This document shows, in pieces, positions 33,172 to 42,660 of a DNA stretch of 64,000 bases. This stretch comes from JAJCYK01 sp965224285 (lineage in GTDB: Bacteria > Bacteroidota > Bacteroidia > Cytophagales > Cyclobacteriaceae), in assembly GCA_965224285.1 (NCBI GenBank), contig OZ245043.1, positions 4,836,001 through 4,900,000 on the forward strand. Reading direction: 5' to 3'. Made by a program: the position numbers and the translations under genes. Numbering within the stretch: position 1 is the stretch's first letter; each line of letters opens with the position of its first letter. Below the pieces are notes generated by a model, which was not told the DNA's origin, made no database searches, and saw only the letters and a list, made by a program, of their open reading frames with translations.

Positions 33172-33899
33172 TACAATAGCAATTCTGCAAGTAAATAATC
33201 CGCCAGAAGAATGGCAATACAACTATTGGTCACGGCACTGGTACTGGCTATTCCAACCTCCAGGGCTCCGCCTTTAGTGAAAAAGCCTTTGTAGGCGGAA
33301 ATGGAGCTAATTAAAAAGGCGAATACCACTGACTTCACCATGGCAAATTGAATGGTAAAAGGGTTAAAATCAACTCGTATTCCATAAATGTATTCCGGTT
33401 GGGTAATGATGTTGGTTAAGGTTCCTGCTAGATAGCCTCCGTAGATGGATAAAAACATCGCCAGTATGACCAGCAAAGGGTACATCAGCAAAGCCGCTAC
33501 AATTTTAGGTAGCACCAGGTAACTGGCGCTGTTGATCCCCATCACCTCCAAGGCATCGATTTGTTCCGTAATGCGCATAGTACCCAGCCCGCTGGAAATA
33601 CTGGACCCCACTTTTCCGGCAAATACAATTGCGATAACAGTAGGGGCTAATTCCTGTACGGTCATATCTCTGACCAGGGTGCCGATAATGTAATCCTGGA
33701 TCAGGGGGCTTACCAGGTTGTAGGCAGTTTGTACCGCCGTTACCGCGCCCATAAAGGTAGAGACAATCACTACAATAAATATGGAGTTAACCCCAAGCAG
33801 GATAGACTCGTCAATTATTAATCGTACGTAAGTGCTGAATTTTTCCCTATTGACAAACAGTGACCCCAGGAATATGAAATATTTGCCAATACTTTTCAT
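33171..33899 (-). CDS. ABC transporter permease, MlaE family
   Basis: A 242-residue inner-membrane permease of the MlaE/Ttg2B family with five to six predicted membrane segments. The recognisable pieces are IVVIVSTFMGAVTAVQTAYN, RDMTVQELAPTVIAIVFAGKVGSSISSGLG (the coupling region, in part), ALEVMGINSASYLVLP and the late YKGFFTKGGALEVG. It forms the first half of a two-gene unit with the ATPase. In Bacteroidota an MCE-domain substrate-binding protein gene often follows, but here the next gene is the convergent kinase, so that partner is encoded elsewhere. Confidence 0.93.
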   Translation of the reverse strand: MKSIGKYFIFLGSLFVNREKFSTYVRLIIDESILLGVNSIFIVVIVSTFMGAVTAVQTAYNLVSPLIQDYIIGTLVRDMTVQELAPTVIAIVFAGKVGSSISSGLGTMRITEQIDALEVMGINSASYLVLPKIVAALLMYPLLVILAMFLSIYGGYLAGTLTNIITQPEYIYGIRVDFNPFTIQFAMVKSVVFAFLISSISAYKGFFTKGGALEVGIASTSAVTNSCIAILLADYLLAELLL

Positions 33900-34018
33900 T
33901 AAAAATATTCGGGAATAGCTACTTTTAAATTGACATTAAAAGAGCCTGTAAAAATTGCAGGCTTTCGCAGCAAATATAAATAAAAACTGCGAGTATAAAT
34001 TTTTAAAGAAAATAAACT

Positions 34019-34735
34019 ATGACCGAGGTGAAAACGGCCGTAGTCACCGCAGGCAGCAGAGGTATAGGCCGTGCCATAGTTTTGAAACTGGCATCTGAAA
34101 ACTTCCGGGTTATTACTTGCTCCAGAAATCCTCAAAATTTACAAAGTTTACAACAGGAACACCGGAGCCTTCCAACAGAAACCGGAATAGAGACCATGGC
34201 CGTTGACCTTACGGAACAGGATGGCGTAAATGGATTTCTGAATTTCGTAAAGGATCTAAATAAACCTATTGATTTGCTAGTGAATAATGCAGGTGGGTTT
34301 ATCCCTGGTAAGATCTCTGAGGAACCGGATGGGGTGTTGGAAAGGATGATTAATCTGAACTTATACACCGCCTATAGGATAACCCGTGGATTATTACCTG
34401 ACATGATAAGTGGTAAACAAGGCCACATTTTCAACATTTGCAGTGTTGCCAGTATTATACCCTATACCCAGGGCGGCAGCTACTCTATAGCAAAATTCGC
34501 CATGTTGGGTTTTTCTAAGGTCCTACGGGAGGAAATGAAAGAGCATAATATCAGGGTTACCAGCATTTTGCCCGGACCCGCTTTGTCAGATAGCTGGCAG
34601 GGGGTTGACCTCCCCGAAGAACGGTTTATGCCGGTTGAGGATGTGGCATCGGTGGTCCTCGACGCTTATCGCCTATCTTCGCGGACTGTGGTGGAAGAGA
34701 TATTGATCAGGCCGCAATTAGGGGACATTCAATAG
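34019..34735 (+). CDS. Short-chain dehydrogenase/reductase
   Basis: A 238-residue classical SDR. The cofactor motif TAGSRGIGRAI is at residues 10-20, NNAGG near 90, catalytic Ser/Tyr/Lys in CSVAS...YSIAK around 141-159. After the Rossmann beta-2 strand comes CSRNPQ, i.e. an Arg that favours NADP(H). The length and order are normal. The substrate is not predictable. It lies 55 bases upstream of ispG in the same orientation and may be co-transcribed with it; it is divergent from mlaE over a short region with an AGCCTG/CAGGCT hairpin. Confidence 0.9.
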   Translation: MTEVKTAVVTAGSRGIGRAIVLKLASENFRVITCSRNPQNLQSLQQEHRSLPTETGIETMAVDLTEQDGVNGFLNFVKDLNKPIDLLVNNAGGFIPGKISEEPDGVLERMINLNLYTAYRITRGLLPDMISGKQGHIFNICSVASIIPYTQGGSYSIAKFAMLGFSKVLREEMKEHNIRVTSILPGPALSDSWQGVDLPEERFMPVEDVASVVLDAYRLSSRTVVEEILIRPQLGDIQ

Positions 34736-34789
34736 TAGGCAAACATATTACCTTTATAAGGGTTAACTTTAAGAGAAATCGCGCTATAC

Positions 34790-36775
34790 ATGTCAACCGT
34801 TTCAAATATGGTAGATCACCGGTATTGCCCTGACCTGACTGGGTACCGCCGCCGGAAATCACTGGAAGTCAGTATTGGGGAGATTCCTCTGGGGGGAGAT
34901 CATCCTATCAGGATCCAATCCATGACCACAGTCGACACCATGAATACCGATGGCACGGTTGCCCAGGTGAGGAGGATGGTGGAATCAGGATGTGAATATA
35001 TTCGCATCACCGCTCCTAGTCTCAAAGAAGCGGAAAATCTCAGGGTAATCCGCAAAAAGCTTAGGGATCAAGGAATTGAAACACCATTGATAGCCGATAT
35101 TCACTTCACGCCCAATGCGGCAGAGTTGGCCGCACGTATAGTGGAGAAGGTGCGTATCAATCCAGGTAATTACGCGGATAAGAAACGATTTCAGAAATAT
35201 GAGTACAGCGAGGCTGATTATCAGGCTGAAATCGACCGCATACGGCAGCGGTTTACTCCTTTGGTGCAGATATGTAAAGAGTATGGTACAGCCATGCGTA
35301 TTGGTACCAATCATGGCTCATTGTCAGACCGTATTATGAGCCGTTATGGAGATACGCCATTGGGCATGGTGGAATCCGCTCTGGAATTTTTACGAATTTG
35401 TGAGGACCTTAACTACTTCCAAATTGTACTTAGCATGAAAGCCAGTAACACCCAGGTTATGGTGCAGGCATATCGATTGTTAGTAAACAGGCTCCATAAT
35501 GAGGGACTAAAGCCTTATCCTTTACATCTGGGTGTAACAGAGGCCGGGGAGGGGGATGATGGCCGAATAAAATCTGCAGTAGGCATTGGAAGTCTGTTGG
35601 AGGATGGCCTGGGAGATACCGTTAGAGTAAGCCTGACCGAGGAGCCGGAATTTGAAGCACCAGTAGCCAAGATGTTGGTAGACCGTTATCAAACCAGGCC
35701 CGGACACCGGAGTATCCCTGCTCTCTCTGGTATCCCCATCGATCCTTTTCGCTACCAGAGACGACCCACCGACAGAGTAGCTAATATCGGGGATGATCAG
35801 GTACCCAGAGTTATTGTAGATCTACGCGAATTAAAGAACATTGAGTATCAGGATTTAAAGACTATTGGACATCATTATCTTCCGGCACTGGATAAATGGG
35901 GAATGAGTGACACCGGAGCGGATTATGTTTACAGCGGAAGTGAGCCCCTGAAGTTTATGCTTCCAAACGGTTTAAAGGAGATTCTGGATTATCATGCCTG
36001 GCGCCGGGCAGACAATCACCATAAATTTCCCTTGCTGACAGCTGAAATGTTGGAGTCCGCTGATACCTGGCATCCGGTATTGAATTTTGTGCGTTTGAAT
36101 ATTCAAGAGCTGATGGATTGGCTGCCATGGTTGAAGGAAAAAAGGGATTTGGTGATATGGCTGGAAACTGAAAACCGACATGCCAGGGCTGCATTGAGGA
36201 GGGGGATATTTGAATTAATGCTCAACCAGTGCCCCCATCCGGTGATAGTATGCCAGAAATATCACACCCGCAACCTGGCCAAGATGCAGTTGTATGCTGC
36301 CACCGATTTGGGTTCACTACTGATCGATGGACTGGGAGACGGTATAGTGATCAGTCAGGAACATCAGTCGTACCAGTCCAGGGAAATACATCTGAAAGCA
36401 ATCGGGGAATACAACCAAACCAGCTTTGGTATCCTTCAGGCAGCCAGAACCCGTATGACCAAAACTGAGTATATCAGTTGTCCATCCTGCGGCAGAACTT
36501 TATTCGACTTACAGGAGACCACCGCCAAGATCAGGGCCCGCACCGACCATTTGAAAGGAGTCAAGATTGGGATCATGGGATGTATTGTAAACGGCCCCGG
36601 AGAAATGGCCGATGCGGATTACGGATATGTAGGATCAGGTAAAGATAAAATAACCTTGTACAAGGGTCAGGAGGTGGTGCGAAGAGGAGTGCCCACGGCA
36701 GATGCGGTGGACGCCCTTATTGAAATAATCAGGCAGGACGGACGGTGGAATGAGCCCCAGCAGCAAATGGAATAA
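34790..36775 (+). CDS. ispG: 4-hydroxy-3-methylbut-2-en-1-yl diphosphate synthase, long form
   Basis: A 661-residue IspG/GcpE of the methylerythritol phosphate pathway, which reductively opens methylerythritol cyclodiphosphate with a 4Fe-4S cluster. The TIM-barrel start is MTTVDTMNTDGTVAQ, RINPGNYADK and RIGTNHGSLSDR; the cluster domain at the C-terminus has CPSCGRTLFDL and GIMGCIVNGPGE, giving the three cysteine ligands. An insertion of about 260 residues between these parts is the long form found in Bacteroidota, Chlamydiae and plants, about 290 residues longer than the E. coli enzyme. The next small gene begins 4 bases after its stop. Confidence 0.97.
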   Translation: MSTVSNMVDHRYCPDLTGYRRRKSLEVSIGEIPLGGDHPIRIQSMTTVDTMNTDGTVAQVRRMVESGCEYIRITAPSLKEAENLRVIRKKLRDQGIETPLIADIHFTPNAAELAARIVEKVRINPGNYADKKRFQKYEYSEADYQAEIDRIRQRFTPLVQICKEYGTAMRIGTNHGSLSDRIMSRYGDTPLGMVESALEFLRICEDLNYFQIVLSMKASNTQVMVQAYRLLVNRLHNEGLKPYPLHLGVTEAGEGDDGRIKSAVGIGSLLEDGLGDTVRVSLTEEPEFEAPVAKMLVDRYQTRPGHRSIPALSGIPIDPFRYQRRPTDRVANIGDDQVPRVIVDLRELKNIEYQDLKTIGHHYLPALDKWGMSDTGADYVYSGSEPLKFMLPNGLKEILDYHAWRRADNHHKFPLLTAEMLESADTWHPVLNFVRLNIQELMDWLPWLKEKRDLVIWLETENRHARAALRRGIFELMLNQCPHPVIVCQKYHTRNLAKMQLYAATDLGSLLIDGLGDGIVISQEHQSYQSREIHLKAIGEYNQTSFGILQAARTRMTKTEYISCPSCGRTLFDLQETTAKIRARTDHLKGVKIGIMGCIVNGPGEMADADYGYVGSGKDKITLYKGQEVVRRGVPTADAVDALIEIIRQDGRWNEPQQQME

Positions 36776-36779
36776 GGAT

Positions 36780-36977
36780 ATGACTCAGCAAAAGCGTAAA
36801 AAAAACAGTTTTAAGGACTATTTCCAGGTGGGAGAAGTATTTGGATATTTCTTTAGGAAAAAGGATCCGAGCAGACCCAGTAATTTCAATATCAAGATGA
36901 TGCATGGTATCAATAAAATTTCCATTATCGTGTTTTTATTGGGCGTATTGTTTCTAATCCTTCGAAAGATCTTTTAG
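36780..36977 (+). CDS. DUF6728 family small membrane protein
   Basis: 65 residues from the ATG at 36780, after the ispG stop; the longer frame overlapping ispG was rejected. It has a conserved head SFKDYFQVGEVFGYFFRKKD, then PSNFNIKMMHGINKISI, and one C-terminal membrane helix (IIVFLLGVLFLIL). This matches the short DUF6728 proteins of Cytophagales, whose role is unknown. It is probably co-transcribed with ispG. Confidence 0.8.
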   Translation: MTQQKRKKNSFKDYFQVGEVFGYFFRKKDPSRPSNFNIKMMHGINKISIIVFLLGVLFLILRKIF

Positions 36978-37347
36978 TACCATCCGGTTAACTAGGTGCC
37001 ATGTGGCGAAACAACACCAGATTTTGGACACCGCAGCCTGTGGAAAGATTACCTTCAAAGTATAACGGCAAATCTTTATATAGTTCTATTTGGTATTGAA
37101 AAATGTCAATAAAGTATAGCTTCAGCCTGGTATAATGCAGTTTTAAAGGAGGCCTTAGGAGTAAATCAGCCCCGGTTAGCACTATGTAAGATTTTAAGAC
37201 TAATACGTTTTAAAATGGGCTCTAATAGCAATATTTTTGAGGGTTGGATGTTATATCTGAACAGTGTTAAACAGGTGATAGTCTTAAATGCCGTTATGCA
37301 AATGGGGCATTGCCTGGACACAAGGTGATCAATTGCCCCGCAGGTAC
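36978..37347. other. Intergenic region, nothing recognised
   Basis: About 370 bases between the DUF6728 gene and the lipoprotein gene. There is a minus-strand frame of 64 codons at 36988-37182 without protein character and a purine-rich AAAGGAGGCC at 37143-37152 that does not precede a start codon. I see no RNA fold I can name and no clear promoter. Confidence 0.4.
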
Positions 37348-38202
37348 ATGAAGAATCTTATTCTTATAGGCTTAGGACTGGCCGTCTTGGCCGGCATGCT
37401 TTCTTGTAAGAGTAATCATATCTGCCCTTCCTTTGAAAGCGCCTTCATATTAGACCAGGAGATCCGGGATCAAACCTTCTCACTCTTTGACGAAGATACC
37501 CTGCCAAGGGAAGACTTCGTGGTAAATAAAAACAAGTTTGGGATCATAAAAAGCGTAAGCTATCGCAAAAAGAGAGATCAGATGCGTACCGTAGAGATGG
37601 AGACTATTTTCCCTCAGGTTGAGCCCCCTGATACTATGCTGCTGGCAGAACAAGATCTGAGTCCTGAAGAAATGGAACAGATATTAATGGAGGGCGAGAG
37701 GCCAGTGAATCACTATAACGTGGATCAGATATACTACATGCGGCATTTTGGGCAATACCTGCCTATGCCCGAAGAACCTTCCGACACCGAGGTGGAAGAA
37801 TCTGAGGAAGAGATCCCTTTGGAGGAACCTGCCAAAGTAAAAAAGAAGCAGTGGTGGCAATTCTGGAAGAAGAAAGACCAAATGTTAGAAAGCGACAGCC
37901 TTAACTACGGATTCCAGGAAGATCTGGAAGAGACTGAAGAGGAATTAAGCAAAAAAGAGCTTAGACAGCTGGAGCAGGAAGAGAAGGAGCGACAAGAGGC
38001 TATTGAAGAATCCAAACAACCCAGCATTGTCGACCTTGACGACTTTGAAAAGGATCGTGAAAATGCTACAGCTAGTCCGGCTTCCGGAGACACTGATCGC
38101 AAATCTCGCAAACAGAAAACCAAAAAGAAACTGCGACTGGGATTTGGCAAAAAGAAAAAGCAGGAGTCTGAGAGTATTGAGATCATCGAGGATGATCAAT
38201 AA
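37348..38202 (+). CDS. Conserved lipoprotein with acidic, coiled C-terminal half
   Basis: 284 residues from the ATG at 37348, chosen because the lipoprotein signal (KNLILIGLGLAVLAGMLSC, lipobox LSC) begins there. The mature N-terminal part CKSNHICPSFESAFILDQ resembles a conserved beginning of Cytophagales lipoproteins of unknown role. From about residue 150 the chain is almost purely charged (EESEEEIP, ELRQLEQEEKERQEA, KKKLRLGFGKKKK), so it is likely disordered or coiled coil. A gliding-related or envelope scaffold role is possible but speculative. It is convergent with leuS, 44 bases apart. Confidence 0.8.
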   Translation: MKNLILIGLGLAVLAGMLSCKSNHICPSFESAFILDQEIRDQTFSLFDEDTLPREDFVVNKNKFGIIKSVSYRKKRDQMRTVEMETIFPQVEPPDTMLLAEQDLSPEEMEQILMEGERPVNHYNVDQIYYMRHFGQYLPMPEEPSDTEVEESEEEIPLEEPAKVKKKQWWQFWKKKDQMLESDSLNYGFQEDLEETEEELSKKELRQLEQEEKERQEAIEESKQPSIVDLDDFEKDRENATASPASGDTDRKSRKQKTKKKLRLGFGKKKKQESESIEIIEDDQ

Positions 38203-38246
38203 GTTATCTGCGCCGGAAGTTGGGCCTTTGAATTATTCCAAATTTC

Positions 38247-40970
38247 TCAAACCACCACGTTGACAATCTTGCCTGGCACCACGATCACTCGTTTTGGAGT
38301 CTTATCTCCAACCCATTTTTGAATAGCCTCTGCTTCCAGCACCATTCTTTCAATATCCTCCTTTGGCAGATCCAGGGCAAACTTCATTTTGGCCCGCATC
38401 TTGCCGTTAACGGAGACTGGATATTCGTGTTCCTCTTCAACTAAAAATTTCGGGTCATAAACAGGGAATTTCTGTAAAGTGACACTTTCCCGATTTCCCA
38501 GGGATTCCCATAATTCTTCGGCCAGATGGGGGGCAAAAGGCGCTAATGCGACCACCAGGTCTCCCAGTATCTCCCGATTATGGCACTCCAGTGTACTCAG
38601 CTCATTGGTACAGATCATAAAGGCGCTGACAGCGGTATTAAGGGATAACCGCTCAATGTCTTCACTCACTTTTTTAATGGTTTGGTGCCTGATTTTAAGC
38701 GCTTTTTGATCAGGTGTCTTGTCGTTTACTATCAGTTGTTGCTCATCGTTATAAAATAGTCTGCGAAATTTTCTTAAAAACTTGAATACCCCATCAATGC
38801 CATGGGTACTCCATGGTTTACCCTGCTCCACCGGGCCCAGAAACATTTCGTACATGCGCAATGTATCTGCCCCGTAGCGATTCACTACCTCATCAGGGCT
38901 GATGACATTCAGCTTGGATTTGGACATCTTCTCCACCTCAGATCCGCATATGTATTGACCATCCTCCAGGATAAACTCAGCATCATGAAGCTCAGGGCGC
39001 CATGTTTTGAATGCTTCAATATCCAATATATCATCCCTGCATAAATTTATATCTACGTGGATGGGATTGACCTGGTAATTATCTTTCAGGTTTTTACTTA
39101 CAAATTGGTTGGTATCCTTGATGCGATAAACAAAACTGGATCTCCCCTGGATCATACCCTGGTTTATCAACTTTTGGAAAGGCTCATCTGTAGGCAGGAA
39201 TCCCAGATCATAAAGTACTTTATGCCAAAACCGGGCGTACAACAGATGTAAAACCGCATGTTCCGCGCCTCCAATATACAGGTCCACCGGGCTCCAGTAC
39301 TTTAGTTTCTCAGGGTCAGCAAATTGCTGGTCATTATGCGGATCCATATAGCGCAGATAATACCAGCATGATCCGGCCCACTGTGGCATAGTATTAGTTT
39401 CCCTTTTGGCCGGCTCTCCGGTAATAGGACAAGTGGTATTGACCCATTCCAGATTTTTAGCCAGAGGGCTTTCACCACTCTGTGTGGGCTGGTAATCATC
39501 CACTTCAGGCAACTTCACTGGTAATTCAGACTCTGGAACCGCTACCACACCTTGTGAAGGGGAGTGGATCAAAGGGATGGGCTCTCCCCAATATCTCTGC
39601 CTGGTAAAGATCCAGTCTCTAAGTTTATAATTTACCGCAGCATTGCCGTCACCCTGCTTTTCCAGCAGCTCAATAACTTTGCGGGTAAACTCTTTACTGG
39701 TCATCCCGTCATAGGCCCCGGAGTTGATCATGGTCCCGTGACCGGAATAGAATTCGGGGAATTCAGGGTCTTCCATGTCTTCTTTTACTACCGGGATCAC
39801 TGGTAAGTCAAATGTTTTGGCAAACTCGTAGTCTCTTTCATCTCCGCCAGGTACTGCCATTACAGCTCCAGTGCCATATGAGATCAATACATAATCGGAT
39901 ATCCAGATAGGCACCGCTTCCTGGTTGATAGGGTTAATAGCATAAGCCCCGGTGAAGACCCCGGTTTTTGACTTATCAAGGTCGGTTCTTTCAAGATCGC
40001 TTTTTGTGCTAGCCTTTTGGATATATTGTTTTACTGATTCCCGATTTTCAGATGATGTGACCTTTGTTACTAACGGATGCTCAGGGGCCAACACCATATA
40101 GGTTACTCCATAAATGGTATCAGGTCGGGTAGTGAACACCAGGATGTTCTCACCTGTATGTTTTTCCTTGAAGTTAATTTCAGCTCCCAGGGATTTTCCG
40201 ATCCAGTTTTTTTGTGAAGTTTTAATGGACTCCGGCCAATCCAGGTCCTCCAATCCGGATAACAACCTATCGGCATAGGCTGTAATACGTAGCATCCACT
40301 GGCGCATTGGTTTGCGTATAACCGGATGTCCTCCTCTTTCGCTTACCCCTCCAACCACTTCTTCATTGGCCAGTACCGTACCCAAAGCCGGACACCAGTT
40401 CACCGCTACTTCCTCCTGATAGGCCAACCGTTGATTGTTTATATATTGACGTTTTTCTTCCTCACTCAACCCTTGTGGTACCTCCAATTGGTTTATGGGT
40501 CTTGCCTTCTGCTCCCTTTCATCAAAATAGCTGTTAAACAATTGCAAGAAAATCCATTGAGTCCAGCGGTAATAGGAAGGATCGCTGGTGCGTATTTCTC
40601 GGTCCCAATCATAGGAAAACCCTAGCACTTCCAGTTGTTCCTTAAATCGTTTGATATTTTCTGCAGTGGTCTTGGCAGGATGCTGACCGGTTCTGATGGC
40701 ATACTGTTCGGCAGGAAGTCCAAAAGAATCAAAGCCCATAGGGTGCAGCACATTGAATCCTTTGGCTCTTTTATAACGGGCCACAATATCAGTAGCAATA
40801 TAACCTAAGGGATGTCCCACATGAAGCCCGGCTCCGGATGGATAGGGAAACATATCCAGTACGTAATATTTGGGCTTTACCGGGTCCTCGCTGGTGCGGT
40901 AAGCCTGATTTTCCTTCCAGCGTTGCTGCCATTTCTTCTCAATGGTCTCAAATTCGTATGCACTCATCAT
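38247..40970 (-). CDS. leuS: Leucyl-tRNA synthetase
   Basis: A 907-residue class I synthetase that charges tRNA-Leu. The HIGH motif reads HVGH in PYPSGAGLHVGHPLGY, KMSKS is in VEKMSKSKLNV, and the CP1 editing domain includes TTRPDTIYGVTYMVLAPEH. A zinc-type CPALG segment is followed by a C-terminal anticodon and Leu-specific domain ending in KRVIVVPGKIVNVVV. The length is normal for Bacteroidota. On the minus strand TAATTTTG (40998-41005) fits a -7 box about 28 bases before the start, without a clear -33. Confidence 0.98.
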   Translation of the reverse strand: MMSAYEFETIEKKWQQRWKENQAYRTSEDPVKPKYYVLDMFPYPSGAGLHVGHPLGYIATDIVARYKRAKGFNVLHPMGFDSFGLPAEQYAIRTGQHPAKTTAENIKRFKEQLEVLGFSYDWDREIRTSDPSYYRWTQWIFLQLFNSYFDEREQKARPINQLEVPQGLSEEEKRQYINNQRLAYQEEVAVNWCPALGTVLANEEVVGGVSERGGHPVIRKPMRQWMLRITAYADRLLSGLEDLDWPESIKTSQKNWIGKSLGAEINFKEKHTGENILVFTTRPDTIYGVTYMVLAPEHPLVTKVTSSENRESVKQYIQKASTKSDLERTDLDKSKTGVFTGAYAINPINQEAVPIWISDYVLISYGTGAVMAVPGGDERDYEFAKTFDLPVIPVVKEDMEDPEFPEFYSGHGTMINSGAYDGMTSKEFTRKVIELLEKQGDGNAAVNYKLRDWIFTRQRYWGEPIPLIHSPSQGVVAVPESELPVKLPEVDDYQPTQSGESPLAKNLEWVNTTCPITGEPAKRETNTMPQWAGSCWYYLRYMDPHNDQQFADPEKLKYWSPVDLYIGGAEHAVLHLLYARFWHKVLYDLGFLPTDEPFQKLINQGMIQGRSSFVYRIKDTNQFVSKNLKDNYQVNPIHVDINLCRDDILDIEAFKTWRPELHDAEFILEDGQYICGSEVEKMSKSKLNVISPDEVVNRYGADTLRMYEMFLGPVEQGKPWSTHGIDGVFKFLRKFRRLFYNDEQQLIVNDKTPDQKALKIRHQTIKKVSEDIERLSLNTAVSAFMICTNELSTLECHNREILGDLVVALAPFAPHLAEELWESLGNRESVTLQKFPVYDPKFLVEEEHEYPVSVNGKMRAKMKFALDLPKEDIERMVLEAEAIQKWVGDKTPKRVIVVPGKIVNVVV

Positions 40971-41218
40971 TTACCTGATAGACGTCAAAATCGGAGGCAA
41001 AATTAAAGTTTTTTACGGGTTCTCCCCGGTTTATTGCTAACTTATAATGAAGGTACAAGTGGGTTTGCAGTTTAAAACCAGGTGTTCATAATCGAACAAA
41101 AAATGTTTCGAAATCGTACACTTATGACATAATATGGTAAATAATCTATTGATTATCAAATACTTGTAAAATGGCATAGCATTAGATAGTAATTTAGTTG
41201 AAAGACAAACTTACTTTT

Positions 41219-41419
41219 ATGAGCGATTCAAAATTATACCGATCAAATCAACGTATTATCGGGGGTGTGTGCGGCGGGATTGCGGATTACCTGGGTTGGG
41301 ACCGTACTCTGGTAAGACTACTTTACGTGATCTTCTCCATTGCCAGCGCCGCTTTTCCCGGAACCATAGTTTACATTATATTGTGGATTTTGATGCCTAA
41401 AGCCACCGCGACCAGTTAG
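41219..41419 (+). CDS. PspC domain small membrane protein
   Basis: 66 residues from the ATG at 41219; the 7-residue TTG extension from 41198 is unlikely. It is a single PspC domain: LYRSNQRIIGGVCGGIADYLGWD, then TLVRLLYVIFSIASAAFPG and a membrane helix TIVYIILWILMP. Such proteins modulate the phage-shock envelope-stress response or act as toxins of the inner membrane in other bacteria; in Bacteroidota stand-alone copies are common and not characterised. No other psp gene is near. Confidence 0.9.
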   Translation: MSDSKLYRSNQRIIGGVCGGIADYLGWDRTLVRLLYVIFSIASAAFPGTIVYIILWILMPKATATS

Positions 41420-41446
41420 TTTACGGATAATCAAAACCGTAATCCA

Positions 41447-41863
41447 TCAGCATTGCCTGGGGCCATAAATTCTAAGGTGCGCCTCATTCCAGTCAGGGAG
41501 TCCGTGTGAGGCTGGGAATTTCCAGATAGCATGTTTAACTCTTAAACTTTTGAGTTTTCTCAAAGCGATCATGGACTCATGATGTGCCTCTTCATAGGTG
41601 AATTTGCGAATTGCCGGCATATTTTCCCAGATAGAAATAGTACGGGAATTGGTCATTAAACCTAATTGGGTATCCAGGGCGTAAGCGATCAAGGCGTTCT
41701 CCGCTTGCATTTGCTCAATATTGGCTCTGGTGTACCGGCTTAAAAGTATAAAACCTGATATATTCCAAATGGGAATACGCAAGCCATCAGTGGCCACCGC
41801 AAAATAGCTGCTGTCACGGTCCAGTTCTCTTTGCTTTACCCATCTTGTCTCAGCCATAATCAC
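41447..41863 (-). CDS. DUF3291-like protein (dimeric alpha/beta-barrel monooxygenase fold)
   Basis: 138 residues, soluble. The pattern NSRTISIWENMPAIRKFTYEEAHHESM with the later AIWKFPASHGLPDWNEAHLRI is like DUF3291 and distantly spheroidene-monooxygenase-type proteins: a strand with W, a helix, and a trailing WxxP region. I assign the fold with moderate and the function with no confidence. Two starts are possible (Met 1 or Met 3, 6 bases apart). It stands alone upstream of, and divergent from, the ECF sigma gene. Confidence 0.55.
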   Translation of the reverse strand: MIMAETRWVKQRELDRDSSYFAVATDGLRIPIWNISGFILLSRYTRANIEQMQAENALIAYALDTQLGLMTNSRTISIWENMPAIRKFTYEEAHHESMIALRKLKSLRVKHAIWKFPASHGLPDWNEAHLRIYGPRQC

Positions 41864-42052
41864 TCCATGACTTCATCATCGTCCATAAAGTAAGTAATAT
41901 AGGAAAATGGTAATACTTAGGGGAATTTCTTATTTCTCTTTTTAGAAGAGATTAATAGTCAGCTTGTTGAAGGCAAAATGTCAGAAGTTATTCCGACTAC
42001 GGTTATGCTGTTAATGTCGGTGGACTAACTTTTTAATTGAGATAAAATATGT

Positions 42053-42065
42053 TAACTTAAAGTTA
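42053..42065. promoter_or_regulatory. Inverted repeat before the ECF sigma gene
   Basis: TAACTT-A-AAGTTA lies 18 bases upstream of the sigma factor start. It could be an operator or a leader hairpin; a similar half-site (ACTAACTT) lies 30 bases further upstream. Confidence 0.3.
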
Positions 42066-42082
42066 GCAACACCAACTCCGCT

Positions 42083-42652
42083 ATGAATAATAACCTGGGA
42101 AAATTACCGGATATTGAGCTTTGGAGATCATTTCGATCCGGTGATAAGCATGCCCTCAGGTATATTTACTTTAGGCATTATGGAGCGCTGTCCAATTACG
42201 GAAAGAAGGTAACTTCATCCCATGAGATTGCCGAAGATTGCATCCAGGAATTGTTTCTTAAGTTATGGAAGAATCGCCATAATTTGGGAGATGTACAGGT
42301 GATCAAGAGTTATTTGTTTACTGCCTATCGCCGGATCTTATTTGAACTGGTCAAAGTAAATCGAAAAACCACCAGCTTTACCGATCTGCCCTATGAATAT
42401 GATATTGCACTTTCGGTAGAGGAGAAGACCATCGATCTCGAACACAGGCACCAGCTTTCAGTTGAGCTAAAACAAGCTATTAAGAAGTTATCCAAAAGGC
42501 AGAAGGAGATACTCTATCTCTGTTTCTATCAGGGTTTTACCTATAAGGAGATCGAGGCCATCACCTCTATTAAAAATCAAACTATCCGCAACTGTGTATA
42601 TGAGGCCATTAAGGCATTACGCAAGCACTTTCAGAAGTCCAGCTTGAGATAA
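42083..42652 (+). CDS. RNA polymerase sigma factor, ECF type (Bacteroidota family)
   Basis: 189 residues. Region 2 is RSGDKHALRYIYFRHYGAL, AEDCIQELFLKLWKNR and SYLFTAYRRILFELVK; region 4 is IKKLSKRQKEILYLCFYQGFTYKEIEAI with KNQTIRNCVYEAIKAL. It is typical of the ECF factors that work with a FecR anti-sigma and a SusC with STN domain. Here FecR (54578-55600) lies 12 kb away at the other end of the polysaccharide utilisation locus, and this gene is convergent with the last locus gene, 8 bases apart. Pairing with that FecR is likely but not certain. Confidence 0.93.
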   Translation: MNNNLGKLPDIELWRSFRSGDKHALRYIYFRHYGALSNYGKKVTSSHEIAEDCIQELFLKLWKNRHNLGDVQVIKSYLFTAYRRILFELVKVNRKTTSFTDLPYEYDIALSVEEKTIDLEHRHQLSVELKQAIKKLSKRQKEILYLCFYQGFTYKEIEAITSIKNQTIRNCVYEAIKALRKHFQKSSLR

Positions 42653-42660
42653 GCGGCATA

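Noticed and set aside
33900..34018. AGCCTG/CAGGCT hairpin between mlaE and the SDR gene as a terminator
   Set aside because: Both genes are divergent and start here, so no transcript should end in this place.
37143..37152. Strong Shine-Dalgarno-like AAAGGAGGCC
   Set aside because: No start codon with a protein-like frame follows within a useful distance.
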